Origin: VRUE01 sp963725085
GTDB lineage: Bacteria; Actinomycetota; Thermoleophilia; Solirubrobacterales; 70-9
NCBI GenBank assembly: GCA_963725085.1
Contig: CAVRXM010000001.1
Coordinates: 868,001-932,000 of the forward strand
Direction: 5' to 3'
Length of the DNA stretch: 64,000 bases
The position numbers and the translations under genes are program-made. Shown here in pieces: positions 63,133 to 64,000 of this stretch. Below the pieces are notes generated by a model. It ran no database searches, was not told where the DNA came from, and was given only the letters and a program-made list of their open reading frames with translations. Numbering within the stretch: the stretch's first letter is position 1; each line of letters begins with the position of its first letter.

Positions 63133-63335
63133 GAGGCGAGGGTATCGGTTTGCCCGCTACGATCGCCCGCCGTTCCGGAGGCTCGAGCAACGTGTGGAAC
63201 CATCAGGGGAACGGCTGGGAGCTACTCGTGGGCCGAAGGTGTCTCATGGAGTCGCGGTCTTGGCTTCGTCCGGAGCAAGCTCAGCAGCTCATCCCTGACC
63301 CGGCGGAGACTCGGATGCTGCTGATTCCAGTTGTT

Positions 63336-64000
63336 TCAGCCGCGCGACACAGCCTTGGACGCTGCGTCCCGGCGTGTGATCTCGTATCGGTCCCATAGCT
63401 CGGGGCTACTACGAAGCCAGTCAGCCATGCGGGCGAAGCCTGTGTGGAGGTCATCCTTTGCTGTCCAGGCCAAGCGCTCGCGGGCGCTCTCGACATCTCC
63501 GACCCAGACAGCCGCGTCCCACGAGCGTTGCGGCTCCGTCCCCCATTGCGGCTCCTCGGACACTTCCAGTTGCTCACGCGCGATCTCGACAAGTTCGCGC
63601 AGCTTCGTCTGCCGACCGGAGCCGATGTTGAAGACGCTGCCGCGCTCGAGGTCATCTCTCTCGGCAGCGAGCATGAAGGCGCGCTCGACATCTGCCACGG
63701 AGACAAAGTCGCGGGGTGTGTCAGGCGAAACCAGTGGCGGGAGCCGGCCTTCGAGGCCGCGTGCCACCAGCGTCGGCATGAGCCGCCCGGGCTCCTCCCA
63801 CGGTCCGTAGACCGAGTACAGCCTCAGCGTGACGACGTGTAAGTCATCGCGCTGGGCCACGAATCGGCAGTGGAGGGTGGCGGCGGCCTTCATTACCGCG
63901 TAGTCGCTGTTGGGTTCGGGCAGCTCGTCCTCGCGCGGTGCGTGGTCCTGGAATCCGTACTCCGACGAGGAGCCGGCGTGGACGAAGGCGGCAAAGCCAT
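63336..64000 (-). CDS. NAD-dependent epimerase/dehydratase, cut by the window end
   Basis: Reading frame continues past 64000; the visible part is the C-terminal 220 residues. It has AGSSSEYGFQDHAPREDELP (Ser and the S-E-Y-G of UDP-sugar enzymes), DYAVMKAAATLHCRF (Y-x-x-x-K), VVTLRLYSVYGPWEEPGRLM, TPRDFVSVADVERAFMLAAE and GSVFNIGSGRQTKLRELVEI. Second epimerase of the glycan operon, 203 bp from the first. That gap holds nothing else recognised. Exact sugar unknown. Confidence 0.85.
   Translation of the reverse strand, partial: GFAAFVHAGSSSEYGFQDHAPREDELPEPNSDYAVMKAAATLHCRFVAQRDDLHVVTLRLYSVYGPWEEPGRLMPTLVARGLEGRLPPLVSPDTPRDFVSVADVERAFMLAAERDDLERGSVFNIGSGRQTKLRELVEIAREQLEVSEEPQWGTEPQRSWDAAVWVGDVESARERLAWTAKDDLHTGFARMADWLRSSPELWDRYEITRRDAASKAVSRG

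Noticed and set aside
1..64000. CRISPR array, rRNA genes, prophage structural genes or toxin-antitoxin pairs
   Set aside because: No regularly spaced repeats, rRNA sequence, capsid/tail/terminase genes or convincing toxin-antitoxin pairs were seen.

Overview
High-GC actinobacterial chromosome fragment, best matched to the Thermoleophilia/Solirubrobacterales. The grounds are the codon bias, the many secreted proteins with a signal anchor followed by short 'NSVGxxQLKxNAVTxxKIK' repeats, a fused PafB-PafC regulator, and the set of enzymes. Assignment rests on recognising these families by eye; no search was run.

Layout. (1) 1-1855: chromosomal flank with a GNAT acetyltransferase and a secreted GH15-like glycosidase. 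(2) 1911-26977: a ~25 kb accessory region. It starts at an intact tRNA-Phe(GAA) gene and ends at a perfect 47-bp copy of that tRNA's 3' half (1939-1985 and 26931-26977), the usual footprint of tRNA-targeted integration. Paired TGGGCAAC octamers lie just inside both ends. Nested inside are seven same-orientation copies of the 3' half of a tRNA-Pro(GGG), one 3'-half-like remnant of a CAT-anticodon tRNA, and a 5' fragment of a tRNA-Ser. Several tRNA-Pro copies have a second type of paired octamer (TGGTACCG) about 100 bp away. Between these sites sit one or a few small genes: flavodoxin-fold reductase, SRPBCC-like, methyltransferase, alcohol dehydrogenase, Rieske, MarR, VOC, four NTF2-like proteins, lipid kinase and small secreted proteins. 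No integrase gene is visible. An IS481-type element (15862-16912) is inserted within.

(3) 26978-51048: mostly chromosomal genes. They include a frameshifted beta-helix protein, a two-component cluster, a PH-like/membrane protein pair, an AAA regulator, a large secreted protein with a papain-like triad, a fluoride riboswitch with two crcB genes, a YhaM-like nuclease, PafBC, an MBL hydrolase, a penicillin acylase, a glycoside hydrolase and a methyltransferase. (4) 51055-64000: a bimodular NRPS (A-T-C-A-T-TE) translationally coupled to its phosphopantetheinyl transferase, followed by a glycan-type operon (polyprenol-phosphate glycosyltransferase, GT39-like membrane protein, GT4, two NAD-dependent epimerases).

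From 27.9 to 58.7 kb about a dozen otherwise well-conserved genes are broken by one or more frameshifts, while the 1.9-26.9 kb region has few. Sequencing or assembly indels are a likely cause, so those genes are given as single loci with the shift positions noted.

The strongest candidate for something undescribed is the nested array of tRNA 3'-half sites with paired octamers. It looks like a gene-cassette landing zone with no recombinase of its own. The second is the NRPS thioesterase, which has a Cys nucleophile and a large lid insertion built from two repeated modules.
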